The notes under the pieces: generated by a model
The model's database searches: none
Seen by the model: only the letters and a program-made list of their open reading frames with translations
What the model was told of the DNA's origin: nothing
From: Bacillota bacterium
GTDB taxonomy: Bacteria > Bacillota > Clostridia > Lachnospirales > Lachnospiraceae
Direction: 5' to 3'
DNA: 19,663 nt
Assembly: GCA_023436765.1 (NCBI GenBank)
Contig: JAEZHX010000211.1
Span: 1-19,663 of the forward strand
Program-made: the position numbers and the translations under genes
Part shown: positions 7,709 to 16,139 of the stretch, piece by piece
Numbering within the stretch: the first letter of the stretch is position 1
Layout of the letters: each line of letters starts with the position of its first letter

Positions 7709-8887
7709 TTATCTTTTTCTTATAAAATCCTCATAGAGCGGGGACATCATTCTAAGCTTATCAACGATTTCTTTTATTCTGTCTACGGTATAGTCAATTT
7801 CTTCCCTCGTATTATCCTCACATAAGGTTAGCCTCAAGGATCCATGAGCTATCTCATGGGGAAGTCCGATCGCCAGAAGTACATGGGATGGATCCAGGGA
7901 GCCTGAGGTGCAGGCAGAACCGCTGGAGGCACAGATATTACTCATATCCAGCATAATCAGCAGGGATTCACCTTCAATGAACTGGAAACTGAAATTTGCA
8001 TTGTTCGGAAGTCTTCTCGTACGATCGCCGTTCAGTCGTACATAAGGTACTTCTGTCAGAACCCTTTTGATTAGATAGTTCCTAAGCTCGGTCTCTCTCT
8101 CTGCTCTCTCCCTTAAGGTTGCCATTGCGATCTCTACTGCCTTGCCGAAGCCTACGACACCGGGAACATTCTCTGTTCCTGCCCTTCTTTGTCGTTCCTG
8201 ACCACCGCCGTGAATCAGGGAACGGATCTTTACCCCTTTTCTGATATACAGAAAGCCGATTCCCTTCGGTCCATTCAGCTTATGGGCGCTGGCACTTAAC
8301 ATATCGATATTCAGGTCGTTGACATTGATATCAACCTGTCCAAAGGCCTGAACAGCATCTGTATGGAACAGGATGTTATGCTTCTTCGCTATGTCACCGA
8401 TTTCCTTGATCGGCTGAATCGTACCAATCTCATTGTTAGCAAACATAACAGAGATTAGGATGGTCGTCGGACGGATTGCCTTCTCCAGCTGGTCCAATTT
8501 AATGATACCGCCTTCATCCACATCCACATAGGTCACTTCAAAGCCCTTCTTCTCTAGGTACTCACAGGTATGAAGAACCGCATGGTGCTCAATCTTTGAG
8601 GTAATGATATGGTTCCCCTTTCCCTCGTAAGCTTCCGCAGTTGCCTTTAAGGCCCAGTTATCCGACTCTGTTCCGCCTGCGGTATAATATATCTCAGTAA
8701 TATCGGCACCGAGAGCTTCTGCTATGGTCGCCCTTGCATCATCTACAGCCTTTTTATTCTGAGATGCAAATTCGTAAACACTGGATGGATTACCATACAT
8801 ATCGCTAAAATACGGCAGCATAGCCTCTACAACTTCCGGTCTGGTCTTCGTCGTTGCTGCATTATCAAGGTAAATTTTCTTTTCCAT
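7709..8887 (-). CDS. nifS: Cysteine desulfurase NifS/IscS family
   Basis: This PLP enzyme converts cysteine to alanine and passes the persulfide to the NifU scaffold and probably to MnmA. The 392 residues carry the aminotransferase class V landmarks: H101 in KIEHHAVL stacking on PLP, D177 in HTDAVQAFGQ, the Schiff-base lysine K203 in SASAHKLNGPKG, and the catalytic C326 in CASSGSACTSGSL, on the longer loop typical of group I desulfurases. The conserved ending after SLRLT is present. AGGAG eight bases before ATG 8887 supports the start. It lies 24 bp downstream of iscR in the same operon. NifS and IscS names overlap for this family; the clostridial genome context favours general housekeeping cluster assembly, not nitrogenase. 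Confidence 0.96.
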   Translation of the reverse strand: MEKKIYLDNAATTKTRPEVVEAMLPYFSDMYGNPSSVYEFASQNKKAVDDARATIAEALGADITEIYYTAGGTESDNWALKATAEAYEGKGNHIITSKIEHHAVLHTCEYLEKKGFEVTYVDVDEGGIIKLDQLEKAIRPTTILISVMFANNEIGTIQPIKEIGDIAKKHNILFHTDAVQAFGQVDINVNDLNIDMLSASAHKLNGPKGIGFLYIRKGVKIRSLIHGGGQERQRRAGTENVPGVVGFGKAVEIAMATLRERAERETELRNYLIKRVLTEVPYVRLNGDRTRRLPNNANFSFQFIEGESLLIMLDMSNICASSGSACTSGSLDPSHVLLAIGLPHEIAHGSLRLTLCEDNTREEIDYTVDRIKEIVDKLRMMSPLYEDFIRKR

Positions 8888-8911
8888 GTTGTCAACTCCT
8901 AATCAATCGTA

Positions 8912-9388
8912 TTATTTTCCACAAGTATGTTTCGTCCGGCTCCCACTCTGGGTACCTTCCTCTACTTGAACCTTTTTACTTTCTGCAACCAGTTCAGAAA
9001 GCATAATTCCATCCACCGCGTTATTTATACTATCACTAATACGCATCCAAACATATTTTGTTACACAGGAATCTGAGCTGCGACAGGGGCTGTCACCCTT
9101 TTTTACCTCTGTGCAATCCACGGGATTCAAGTCTCCCTCCAATGCTCGCAGTATCTCACCGACAGAAATTTCTTCCGCAGGTTTCGCTAAAATATACCCA
9201 CCCTGTGCACCACGAATTCCGATTAAAATACCGGATTTCTTCAGCTTAGCTATCAGCTGCTCCAGATAATTGATTGATATTCCCTGACGCTCGGCAATCT
9301 GGCTCAGCGCAACCGCCTCATCCTCTGCATGCACAGCCAGGTCTAGAACCGCACGGAGGCCGTATCTGCCCTTGGTAGATAACTTCAT
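8912..9388 (-). CDS. iscR: Rrf2-family Fe-S-sensing regulator IscR
   Basis: IscR-type regulators bind an Fe-S cluster and, in that state, usually repress their own isc/suf operon. This 158-residue protein has the Rrf2 winged helix (MKLSTKGRYGLRAVLDLA; GIRGAQGGYILAKP wing) and three cysteines for a cluster: C92, C102 and C108 (VDCTE, SPCRSSDSC). The spacing is wider than the C92-C98-C104 of E. coli but usual for Firmicute members. An additional Cys lies in the basic C-terminal tail (HTCGK). It heads the operon iscR-nifS-nifU-mnmA, and a strong promoter 54-90 bp upstream would give a natural autoregulated circuit. Regulation is inferred from the family; no consensus operator was identified with confidence. 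Confidence 0.94.
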   Translation of the reverse strand: MKLSTKGRYGLRAVLDLAVHAEDEAVALSQIAERQGISINYLEQLIAKLKKSGILIGIRGAQGGYILAKPAEEISVGEILRALEGDLNPVDCTEVKKGDSPCRSSDSCVTKYVWMRISDSINNAVDGIMLSELVAESKKVQVEEGTQSGSRTKHTCGK

Positions 9389-9448
9389 TCCCTTCTTCCC
9401 TTCTTTCTATTCCTACTATTTTAATTCCTATTAATTCACTTGGTGTTT

Positions 9449-9477
9449 AATATAGCACTCTGCCCTGTGTTTGTCAA
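9449..9477 (-). promoter_or_regulatory. Promoter of the iscR-nifS-nifU-mnmA operon
   Basis: On the minus strand -35 TTGACA (9472-9477, perfect), a 17-bp spacer and -10 TATATT (9449-9454) are seen. Near the -10, the imperfect palindrome GTGCTATATTAAACAC is a possible regulator site but does not match a known IscR box. The leader is about 55 nt. Confidence 0.8.
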
Positions 9478-9518
9478 CGGGGTTATCGCATCTTTTAAAT
9501 TTTTTTCTAAGGGAATTC

Positions 9519-9600
9519 GTTCTAGGTACGATTACCGTATGTTCCAGGTATGTGTTCTAGGAACGATTACCGTATGTTTCAGGTATGTGTTCTAGGAACG
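9519..9600. repeat. 35-bp tandem repeat, 2.3 copies
   Basis: Two 35-bp units (9519-9553 and 9554-9588) differ at only two positions (t/a and c/t); a third partial unit covers 9589-9600. Copies 2 and 3 begin with the inverted repeat GTTC-TAG-GAAC; copy 1 has GTTCTAGGTAC instead. Each unit also contains ACGATTACCGT and ends CAGGTATGT. It lies between the iscR promoter and the 3' end of the small minus-strand gene. There are no spacers, so it is not CRISPR. Confidence 0.9.
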
Positions 9601-9625
9601 GTTTGATCTATTACTTATTGTTCTG

Positions 9626-9907
9626 TCAGCCGATCACCCACTTACAGTTGACTATATCAAAGCATAGAGTGATATCATTACGTAGGCCGTAAGCGTCGAA
9701 GGCACAGTAAAAGATCTTGACCATAAATTTGTCCTTGATTGCTTTGACGACAGATACCTTATATTTGAATATCTCCTGGTTATCATCCTCGATACAGAAG
9801 GATCTGGGAATCAGCTCACCCAAGGTATTGAAGGCTGCCCTGACGGCTACGGGGTGACCGCATGGGTGTTGAATGGATGGCCTGTGATCGTGTTTCAGAA
9901 ATGGCAT
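9626..9907 (-). CDS. Hypothetical small protein, 93 residues
   Basis: I do not recognise a named family. The chosen ATG at 9907 has AAGGGGA nine bases upstream; a TTG at 9916 would add three residues but sits against the ribosome binding site. The protein begins MPFLKHDHRPSIQ with a His/Pro-rich head, followed by a mixed alpha/beta body ending in LCFDIVNCKWVIG. The body has alternating hydrophobic and charged residues (FKYKVSVVKAIKDKFMVKIFYC) and the pattern IPRSFCIEDD, which look like a small soluble beta-rich domain. There is no signal peptide or membrane helix. It stands alone: a 35-bp repeat lies 26 bp downstream and the spoVB-like gene is divergent upstream. The ribosome binding site and protein-like composition favour a real gene. 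Confidence 0.6.
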   Translation of the reverse strand: MPFLKHDHRPSIQHPCGHPVAVRAAFNTLGELIPRSFCIEDDNQEIFKYKVSVVKAIKDKFMVKIFYCAFDAYGLRNDITLCFDIVNCKWVIG

Positions 9908-10052
9908 AGAAGTCAATCCCCTTAATTAGTTTGTAATGACATTTAACCATAGGGACCGGACAGGGAATGTCTATTTACAGATTGTATTCTATAACATAAG
10001 TTCCATCTCACTAAAATATATTTAAGAAAAGGACTTGTGAGGGTGTACAACA

Positions 10053-11630
10053 ATGAGTAAAAAGGGCATAATTTCGGCAGCAAGCAGACGTCCGGGCAGA
10101 AGTAATATATTAAGAGGAACACTAATCCTAACTCTGGCAGGGTTTATAACCAGAGTCATCGGATTTTTCTATAAGATATTCTTATCCAAAACAATCGGTG
10201 CGGAATGGTTGGGAATCTATCAGTTGGTTTTTCCCGTGTATGGAATCTGCTTTACTATCTACGCCATCGGAATTCAGACCTCAATCTCACGTCTGGTTGC
10301 TGCTGAGATGGGGAAGCGTAACCCAAAGAACGCGTATCAGATTTTGAAAATAGGGATCCTATTGTCCGTATCCCTCGCATTGTTACTATCCCTATTGGTT
10401 TACCGCTTCAGTGATATGATTGCATATCGCTTCCTTCTTGAGCCGAGAAGTGCTCCGTCCCTACGGATCCTAGCTCTGGTCTTTCCCTTCTGTGGAGTCA
10501 CCTCCTGCGTTAACGGGTACTATTATGGCCTTAAGAGGGCTGGTGTTCCTGCTTCTACCCAGCTTCTCGAACAAACAGTCCGCGTTATCGTGGTCTATAT
10601 GATTGCATCCTATGCCGGAGGAGGTAATCTGAAGGTAACCTGTGAGATTGCTGTGGCAGGCCTTGTAATTGGAGAAATCTTCTCCAGCCTATATAATCTC
10701 ATCTCGATTTTTATAACCAAATCCCCTGCCTCACTTCTGCTGCAGGGGCCGGATCCAAATGCACAGCCCTCGGGAAAAAGAGTGGTTACAAAAAATATCC
10801 TGGGTTTTTCTGTACCCTTAAGTGCCAATCGTCTGTTTATTAATATTCTTCATAGCATGGAAGCAGTGTTAATACCGGCCATGCTGAAGCGATCCGGTTT
10901 GACTACAAATGAGGCACTGAGTACCTTTGGTATCCTGACTGGTATGTCTCTGCCCTTTATAATGTTTCCGACGGCTGTAATCAATGCGCTGGCAGTACTT
11001 CTTCTCCCAACCATTTCTGAAGCCCAGGCCGTGAGCAATGACAGGCTGATCGGAAAAACCACTGCAGTTGCAATTAAATACAGCCTGATTATCGGTATTA
11101 TCAGTACAGGAATTTTTATTATTTTTGGTAGGGATCTTGGAAATGCCATCTTTCATAACGATGCAGCCGGATCCTATCTGATGATTCTCGCATGGATCTG
11201 TCCTTTGATTTACCTTACGACAATCCTGGGCAGTATCATCAATGGTCTTGGAAAGGCCCATATTACCTTTGTTAATTCTGTTGCCGGATCTTTAAGCAAA
11301 ATCCTTTTGATTGTTTTACTGATCCCCAAGCTTGGAATTAATGGTTATCTGACCGCTCTTCTGGTTGGGCAGTTGATTATTACTGCTCTGGATACTCTGT
11401 CCGTCATGCGTTATATCCATTTTCCCTTCAATGCCGTGGATAGCATCCTAAAGCCCGGAATGACTGTTGCCCTTTCCGGCTTTATATTGAAAAGGGTATT
11501 GGAATATGCACAAAAAATAACGCAAATCAATCAGGCAATCATGATTTTATCCTTCTGCCTGTTGTTCTGCGTTATCTGTATTGGTCTGTTTATTATAACA
11601 CGCACGATATCACGTAAAGATTTCAGATAG
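10053..11630 (+). CDS. spoVB: Stage V sporulation protein B-like flippase (MOP/MATE superfamily)
   Basis: The 525-residue product is an integral membrane protein with about 14 predicted helices, starting after a basic cytoplasmic head (RRPGRSNILRGTLILTLAGFITRVIGFFYKIFLSKTIGAEWLGIYQLVFP). That opening and GLKRAGVPASTQLLEQTVRV in the middle are characteristic of the SpoVB/MurJ-like polysaccharide transporter branch. SpoVB is needed for spore cortex formation and is thought to flip lipid-linked peptidoglycan precursors; other clostridial paralogues flip teichoic acid or exopolysaccharide precursors, so sporulation specificity is not certain. GAGGG lies nine bases before ATG 10053. No convincing promoter was found in the 145-bp gap. 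The 3' end overlaps that of the convergent GGDEF gene by 8 bp. Confidence 0.88.
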   Translation: MSKKGIISAASRRPGRSNILRGTLILTLAGFITRVIGFFYKIFLSKTIGAEWLGIYQLVFPVYGICFTIYAIGIQTSISRLVAAEMGKRNPKNAYQILKIGILLSVSLALLLSLLVYRFSDMIAYRFLLEPRSAPSLRILALVFPFCGVTSCVNGYYYGLKRAGVPASTQLLEQTVRVIVVYMIASYAGGGNLKVTCEIAVAGLVIGEIFSSLYNLISIFITKSPASLLLQGPDPNAQPSGKRVVTKNILGFSVPLSANRLFINILHSMEAVLIPAMLKRSGLTTNEALSTFGILTGMSLPFIMFPTAVINALAVLLLPTISEAQAVSNDRLIGKTTAVAIKYSLIIGIISTGIFIIFGRDLGNAIFHNDAAGSYLMILAWICPLIYLTTILGSIINGLGKAHITFVNSVAGSLSKILLIVLLIPKLGINGYLTALLVGQLIITALDTLSVMRYIHFPFNAVDSILKPGMTVALSGFILKRVLEYAQKITQINQAIMILSFCLLFCVICIGLFIITRTISRKDFR

Positions 11631-13026
11631 CCGAGTTATAGAGAAGATAATTATTTTTCCCCTGTTCCTTGACACGATACATGGCCTTGTCCGCACACTG
11701 AATGAGCTGTTCATAATGAAGACCATCATCAGGATACGCTGCAATTCCTATGCTTCCGGAGATAGGGATTGTCAGCCCATTCTCAAGATAAACCGTATCC
11801 AGAGCCTTCACTAAGCTCTCTGCCTTATGAAGGATATCTTCCATGGAGGTTATTCCACCGGAAAATACGATGAATTCATCTCCTCCGATACGGCCGATGA
11901 TCTCTCCCTCGGAAAATACACTCTTAATCCGACCGATCACATAAACGAGAACCTTGTCCCCAAGCAAATGCCCGTAATTATCATTCACCTTCTTAAAATC
12001 ATCAAAATCAATAAACATCAGAATATGTTTATCATTTTTACTACCATTAATGTATTTATCTATCTTTTTTATCGTAACTTCTTTATTATATACACCGGTC
12101 AGCGGATCCCTGGTTGCCTTATACTCCAGCGCCTCCAATTCGCGCTTCTGGGAGTCTACATTCACGATCTTTCCGATGACTCGGATTGGATGTCTCTCAT
12201 CATCAAAAATAGTCTTGCCCATGAATTGGCACCAGATGAACTCATTCAAGCGGTCCTTCATACGTACTTCCGCTTCAATCATCTTCTTCCCTTGCGCCAA
12301 TTCCTGACAGAATTCCAGGTAGATTCCCCAGTCATCCGGATGAACCGTATCCCTTCTTAGTTCACAATTTTTATGGAAAGCAGGCAAATTGGAATTTCTC
12401 CCGAATAGCTCCCTATATTTCTCTGAATAAATCATCTCATCCGTATTGACCAGATACTCAAATAGTACATCCTGTGAAAGCTCGGATGCAATTTTATAAC
12501 GTTCCCCTTCCAGAAGCAGCATTTCCTGCATTCTCTTTTGCTCTGAAATATCAACAAATACAGCAGAAATGGTATGCTTTCCATCCCTTCCTAGAGTACT
12601 GTTACCATTGATTAATGCATGCAGCATCTGACCGGATTTCGTTAACATCCTGACTTCCATACTTAAAGAGCAGCTCCCCAACTGATCCTTCATGCCTATA
12701 CAGATATCCTGATCGTCCGGACTGATAAAGTCCAAAACACTCGTTTTATTTTCTTCCTTTACTTCATGTCTGTTGTATCCAAGCAGTTCATAAAATCCCT
12801 TGCTTGCATACAGAATCCTGCAATGATCCTCTAGGACAAAATGAACGAGACCCGCCCGGATGCTGTTGGTTATTTTGTTCAATTCCAGAGCCGCTCTCGT
12901 TACTTTCTTTTCACGTTCCAGTTTTATGAATATATGTACCACCAAACCTATGATACAGATACATACTATAGTTACGAAAACCAAAAAGATTGTAGGCTCA
13001 CTCTGCAGGTATTCCATCAATTTCAT
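11623..13026 (-). CDS. Membrane-anchored PAS-PAS-GGDEF diguanylate cyclase
   Basis: The 467-residue protein probably makes cyclic di-GMP. Residues 12-34 form one membrane helix, with a basic stretch after it placing the rest in the cytoplasm. Two PAS-type domains follow (about 48-165, with TSVLDFISPDDQ and FVDISEQKRMQ; about 175-295, with HPDDWGIYLEF and GKIVNVDSQKREL). The GGDEF domain (about 300-460) begins ATRDPLTGVYNK and has the metal-binding D in MFIDFDDFKKVND and an intact GGDEF at 381-385, so activity is expected. The inhibitory RxxD I-site is replaced by S372...E375, so product feedback is probably absent. ATG 13026 is preceded by a G-rich ribosome binding site. A TATAAT at 13058-13063 on the minus strand may be its -10, without a good -35. 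Convergent with spoVB. Confidence 0.92.
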   Translation of the reverse strand: MKLMEYLQSEPTIFLVFVTIVCICIIGLVVHIFIKLEREKKVTRAALELNKITNSIRAGLVHFVLEDHCRILYASKGFYELLGYNRHEVKEENKTSVLDFISPDDQDICIGMKDQLGSCSLSMEVRMLTKSGQMLHALINGNSTLGRDGKHTISAVFVDISEQKRMQEMLLLEGERYKIASELSQDVLFEYLVNTDEMIYSEKYRELFGRNSNLPAFHKNCELRRDTVHPDDWGIYLEFCQELAQGKKMIEAEVRMKDRLNEFIWCQFMGKTIFDDERHPIRVIGKIVNVDSQKRELEALEYKATRDPLTGVYNKEVTIKKIDKYINGSKNDKHILMFIDFDDFKKVNDNYGHLLGDKVLVYVIGRIKSVFSEGEIIGRIGGDEFIVFSGGITSMEDILHKAESLVKALDTVYLENGLTIPISGSIGIAAYPDDGLHYEQLIQCADKAMYRVKEQGKNNYLLYNSAI

Positions 13027-13102
13027 AATACAACCCCCCTCCGGAGTATTATTATTGATTATAACTCATACGAAGTAACTCTATTTACTTTCAAGTATCT
13101 CC

Positions 13103-14008
13103 CTATAAATCGTAAGGTGTTACCTGGTAGACGTAATAGTTTAACCAATTGGTATACATTGCATTTGCGTGTGCTCGCCAAACTAAATTCGGTTTATGAT
13201 CAGGTTGGTCTGACGGATAATAATTTTTCGGTAAGTCTATCGTGAGGCCCTTATTAATGTCCCTTTTATATTCTTTATCAAGTGATATTCTGTCATACTC
13301 CGGATGTCCCATGACAAAAATCTGTTTTCCATCCTGAGACATAACAATAAAAACTCCGGCTTCCTCTGATTCAGCAAGTATCACCAGTTCCTCATGGTTC
13401 AGTATGTCTTCTCTGGATACTGTGGTATACCTGGAGTGCGGTGCATAGAAGATATCGTCAAACCCACGAACAAACGGTACCTTACGCTTCATGACCCTAT
13501 GTTCAAAAATACCGAACATCTTCTTATCCAGAGCCATTTTCTGTATCCCAAAATGGTAATAAAGACCAGCCTGAGCTCCCCAACAAATATGAAGTGTTGA
13601 TGTTACATTGGTCTTGGACCATTCCATGATGCCAACCAGCTCGTCCCAGTAGGTGACTTCTTCAAATTCCATTAATTCAACCGGTGCTCCGGTAATGATC
13701 AGACCATCAAACTTACGATTCTTCACCTCATCAAAGGTAAGATAGAATTGATCTAGATGGCTTGTCGGTGTATGTTTGCCAACATAAGAGCCTGTAGTAA
13801 GAAAGGTGATATCCACCTGCAGCGGAGTATTTGAGAGGCTGCGTAACAGCTGAACCTCCGTATCCTCCTTCACCGGCATCAGGTTTAAAATCGCAATCTG
13901 AAGCGGACGAATATCCTGGTGCATAGCCCTGGTTTCATCCATAATGAATATATTTTCATCTTCCAATATTTTTTTAGCCGGTAAATCACTTTGTATTTTT
14001 ATTGGCAT
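13103..14008 (-). CDS. metAA: Homoserine O-acetyltransferase, MetA type
   Basis: MetA transfers an acyl group to homoserine, opening methionine synthesis. From ATG 14008 (301 residues) the catalytic cysteine is C142 in HICWGAQAG, and H235 with E237 lie in GHPEYDR, exactly matching family numbering. The acyl-CoA-selecting residue 111 is glutamate (TGAPVE), which in characterised family members favours acetyl-CoA over succinyl-CoA, so the product is likely O-acetylhomoserine rather than the succinyl ester. A TTG codon lies immediately before the ATG and is not favoured. The ribosome binding site is a modest GGTGA. The gene has its own extended -10 promoter in the 121-bp gap behind ligA. I see no SAM riboswitch: the leader is too short. 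Confidence 0.94.
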   Translation of the reverse strand: MPIKIQSDLPAKKILEDENIFIMDETRAMHQDIRPLQIAILNLMPVKEDTEVQLLRSLSNTPLQVDITFLTTGSYVGKHTPTSHLDQFYLTFDEVKNRKFDGLIITGAPVELMEFEEVTYWDELVGIMEWSKTNVTSTLHICWGAQAGLYYHFGIQKMALDKKMFGIFEHRVMKRKVPFVRGFDDIFYAPHSRYTTVSREDILNHEELVILAESEEAGVFIVMSQDGKQIFVMGHPEYDRISLDKEYKRDINKGLTIDLPKNYYPSDQPDHKPNLVWRAHANAMYTNWLNYYVYQVTPYDL

Positions 14009-14046
14009 CAATCATCACCATCTTTTATTTTTTTCATACAAAATTT

Positions 14047-14075
14047 ATCATAACATGGATAAAATAATAAATCAA
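14047..14075 (-). promoter_or_regulatory. Promoter of metA
   Basis: On the minus strand -35 TTGATT (14070-14075), a 17-bp spacer and an extended -10 TGTTATGAT (core 14047-14052) are seen. Transcription would start near 14040, leaving only about 30 nt of leader, so no riboswitch or T-box fits. Confidence 0.65.
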
Positions 14076-14129
14076 CATGAATTAGGACAGACAACCATAA
14101 TTATCCTTTTTATTTCACATATTGTTACA

Positions 14130-16139
14130 TTATTTTTCATCAATTAATAATAATACATCCTCTTCACTTAAGACCTTAATCCCGAGCTCCTGTGCTTTCG
14201 TCAGCTTGCTTCCGGCACTTTCCCCGGCTATCACATAATCTGTCTTCTTAGATACACTACCGGATATCTTACCGCCATGGCTGCGTATCAGTTCCTCCAT
14301 CTCGCTGCGCCCAAGGTTTGGTAAGGTTCCTGTCAGGACAAAGGTGAGCCCCTCAAACTTCTGATCCGTTCCGGTAGGTGCCGCCAGGGACGTAAAATTC
14401 ACTCCTGCCTCATCAAGTCTTCTTAAAATATCCAGGTTCTCTTCGTTGGAGAAAAACTCCGTAATAGATCTGGCGGTGATATCTCCGACATCTTCTACCG
14501 CAATCAGCTCCTCATAGGTAGCCTTACTAAGCTCGTGAAGGCTGCTGAAGTGCTTCTTGAGCTCCAGTCCTGCCTGTTTTCCTATATTTCGGATACCTAA
14601 GCCTGTAATCAGGCGGTCAATATCGTTACTTTTACTTTCTTCAATGGCCTTTAGCAGCTTATCCGTATTCTTTTCTTTCCCGATTAATCTCTTCTCTACC
14701 AGCTCATCACGATAACGGTTAAGATAATAAATATCGGCAACGTCCTTAAGATAGCCCTCTTTGATCAATACTTCCACATAGGCTTCCCCGAAGCCCTTGA
14801 TATCCATGGCGTTCCGGCCAACAAAATTAAGGATATGCTGGGTAAGCTGGGCAGGGCAGTTAAGATTGATGCATCTGGTATCAGCCGTATTCTCATCCCT
14901 GACGGTCGGAGCTCCACAGGAGGGACAAGCTTCTGGAAGACGAAATGGCTCGGTTCCTTCCGGACGTTTCTCCTTATTCACGGATAGAACCTCCGGTATA
15001 ATCTCTCCGGCCTTTCTGACCACGATGGTATCTCCGATTCTAACATCCAATTCATCTATTCTATCCTGATTATGAAGGGTAGCTTTCTCCACATTCGTCC
15101 CACACAACCGAATCGGATCAAAGATAGCCGTTGGGGTAATTCTTCCGGTTCTACCAACCGTGAGTCTAATCTCCCTTACGATAGTTTCCTTCTCCTCCGG
15201 AGGATATTTATAGGCGATGGCCCATCTGGGTACCTTAGAGGTTGTGCCAAAATACTCACGATCCTCCAGGCTATCTAACTTAACTACCGCTCCATCAATA
15301 TCATAAGCCAGACTTCCTCTGGATTCTCCGATCTCGGTAATAGCCTCCCATACTTCCTCAGCAGTTCGACACAGTTTGAAATTCTCAATCACCTTGAAGC
15401 CCTGTTCTGCCAACCATTTTAAGCTTTCAGAATGCTTGGAGAAGGTAATGCCCCTGGCCTCCTGAACATTAAATATAAAGAGGGAGAGACGGCGCTCTTT
15501 AACAATTGCAGAATCCAGCTGACGAAGTGTTCCTGCCGCACAATTCCTGGGATTGGCAAACAGCTTCTTTCCCGCAGCCTCCAGTCTGTCATTGACAGCT
15601 TCAAAATCCTCACTCTTCATATAGACTTCGCCTCTGATCTCCAGATAGGGAACAGCGGTCTTCAGCTTTATCTTAACATCATCAATTACCTTCACATTCT
15701 CTGTGACATCTTCTCCGTAATTGATCCCGTCACCGCGGGTAATGCCCATCACCAGATTACCTTCTTCATAACGAAGAGCCACGGACAATCCGTCAATCTT
15801 CCTCTCTACAGTAAAGACAGCATCCTCCCTCTCCCTTCTGATCTTCTCGACAAAGCTTATGACCTCTTCCTTCGAGAATACATCCTGCAGGCTTAGCATC
15901 GGAACATTATGCTTCACCAGGACACCTGCCTCCCTCTTGGCACTTCCTCCCACCTTCTTCGTCGGTGAATCAGGGATGGCATATTCCGGTCGTTCCTCCT
16001 CCAGCTTTCTGAGTCTTAAGGATAGTTGGTCATACTCATAATCGGAAATCTCCGGATCATCCTGATTATAGTACCTTTCATTATGATAGCTAATCAGCTC
16101 CCTTAATTGTTCGATTTCCTTTTTTATCTCATTGTCCAT
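14130..16139 (-). CDS. ligA: NAD-dependent DNA ligase
   Basis: LigA seals nicks in duplex DNA using NAD+, joining Okazaki fragments and repair patches. The 669-residue length is standard. In order: the Ia domain with YHNERYY (about 18-24); the adenylation domain with the nucleotide-accepting lysine K114 in ERKIDGLS; the OB fold; a four-cysteine zinc finger (C405, C408, C423, C428); helix-hairpin-helix repeats (LITGLGIRNIGKQ, EDVGDITARSI); and a C-terminal BRCT domain from about 590 (FVLTGTLPNLGRSEMEELI). ATG 16139 is preceded by AAGGTAAGG. It follows the pseudouridine synthase gene by 112 bp, and only a small hairpin with no T-run (16222-16234) separates them, so co-transcription is possible. 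Confidence 0.97.
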   Translation of the reverse strand: MDNEIKKEIEQLRELISYHNERYYNQDDPEISDYEYDQLSLRLRKLEEERPEYAIPDSPTKKVGGSAKREAGVLVKHNVPMLSLQDVFSKEEVISFVEKIRREREDAVFTVERKIDGLSVALRYEEGNLVMGITRGDGINYGEDVTENVKVIDDVKIKLKTAVPYLEIRGEVYMKSEDFEAVNDRLEAAGKKLFANPRNCAAGTLRQLDSAIVKERRLSLFIFNVQEARGITFSKHSESLKWLAEQGFKVIENFKLCRTAEEVWEAITEIGESRGSLAYDIDGAVVKLDSLEDREYFGTTSKVPRWAIAYKYPPEEKETIVREIRLTVGRTGRITPTAIFDPIRLCGTNVEKATLHNQDRIDELDVRIGDTIVVRKAGEIIPEVLSVNKEKRPEGTEPFRLPEACPSCGAPTVRDENTADTRCINLNCPAQLTQHILNFVGRNAMDIKGFGEAYVEVLIKEGYLKDVADIYYLNRYRDELVEKRLIGKEKNTDKLLKAIEESKSNDIDRLITGLGIRNIGKQAGLELKKHFSSLHELSKATYEELIAVEDVGDITARSITEFFSNEENLDILRRLDEAGVNFTSLAAPTGTDQKFEGLTFVLTGTLPNLGRSEMEELIRSHGGKISGSVSKKTDYVIAGESAGSKLTKAQELGIKVLSEEDVLLLIDEK

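Noticed and set aside
9449..9477. Canonical IscR operator at the isc promoter
   Set aside because: Only an imperfect palindrome is present near the -10; it does not match the E. coli type 1 or 2 sites, so no operator was called.
9519..9600. Possible CRISPR array
   Set aside because: The 35-bp units abut directly with no spacers, there are only 2.3 copies and no cas genes nearby.
14009..14040. SAM riboswitch or T-box before metA
   Set aside because: The promoter leaves only about 30 nt of leader, far too short for either.
13944..14147. 67-residue plus-strand frame around the metA promoter
   Set aside because: It is antisense to the metA start and to its promoter, with no ribosome binding site.
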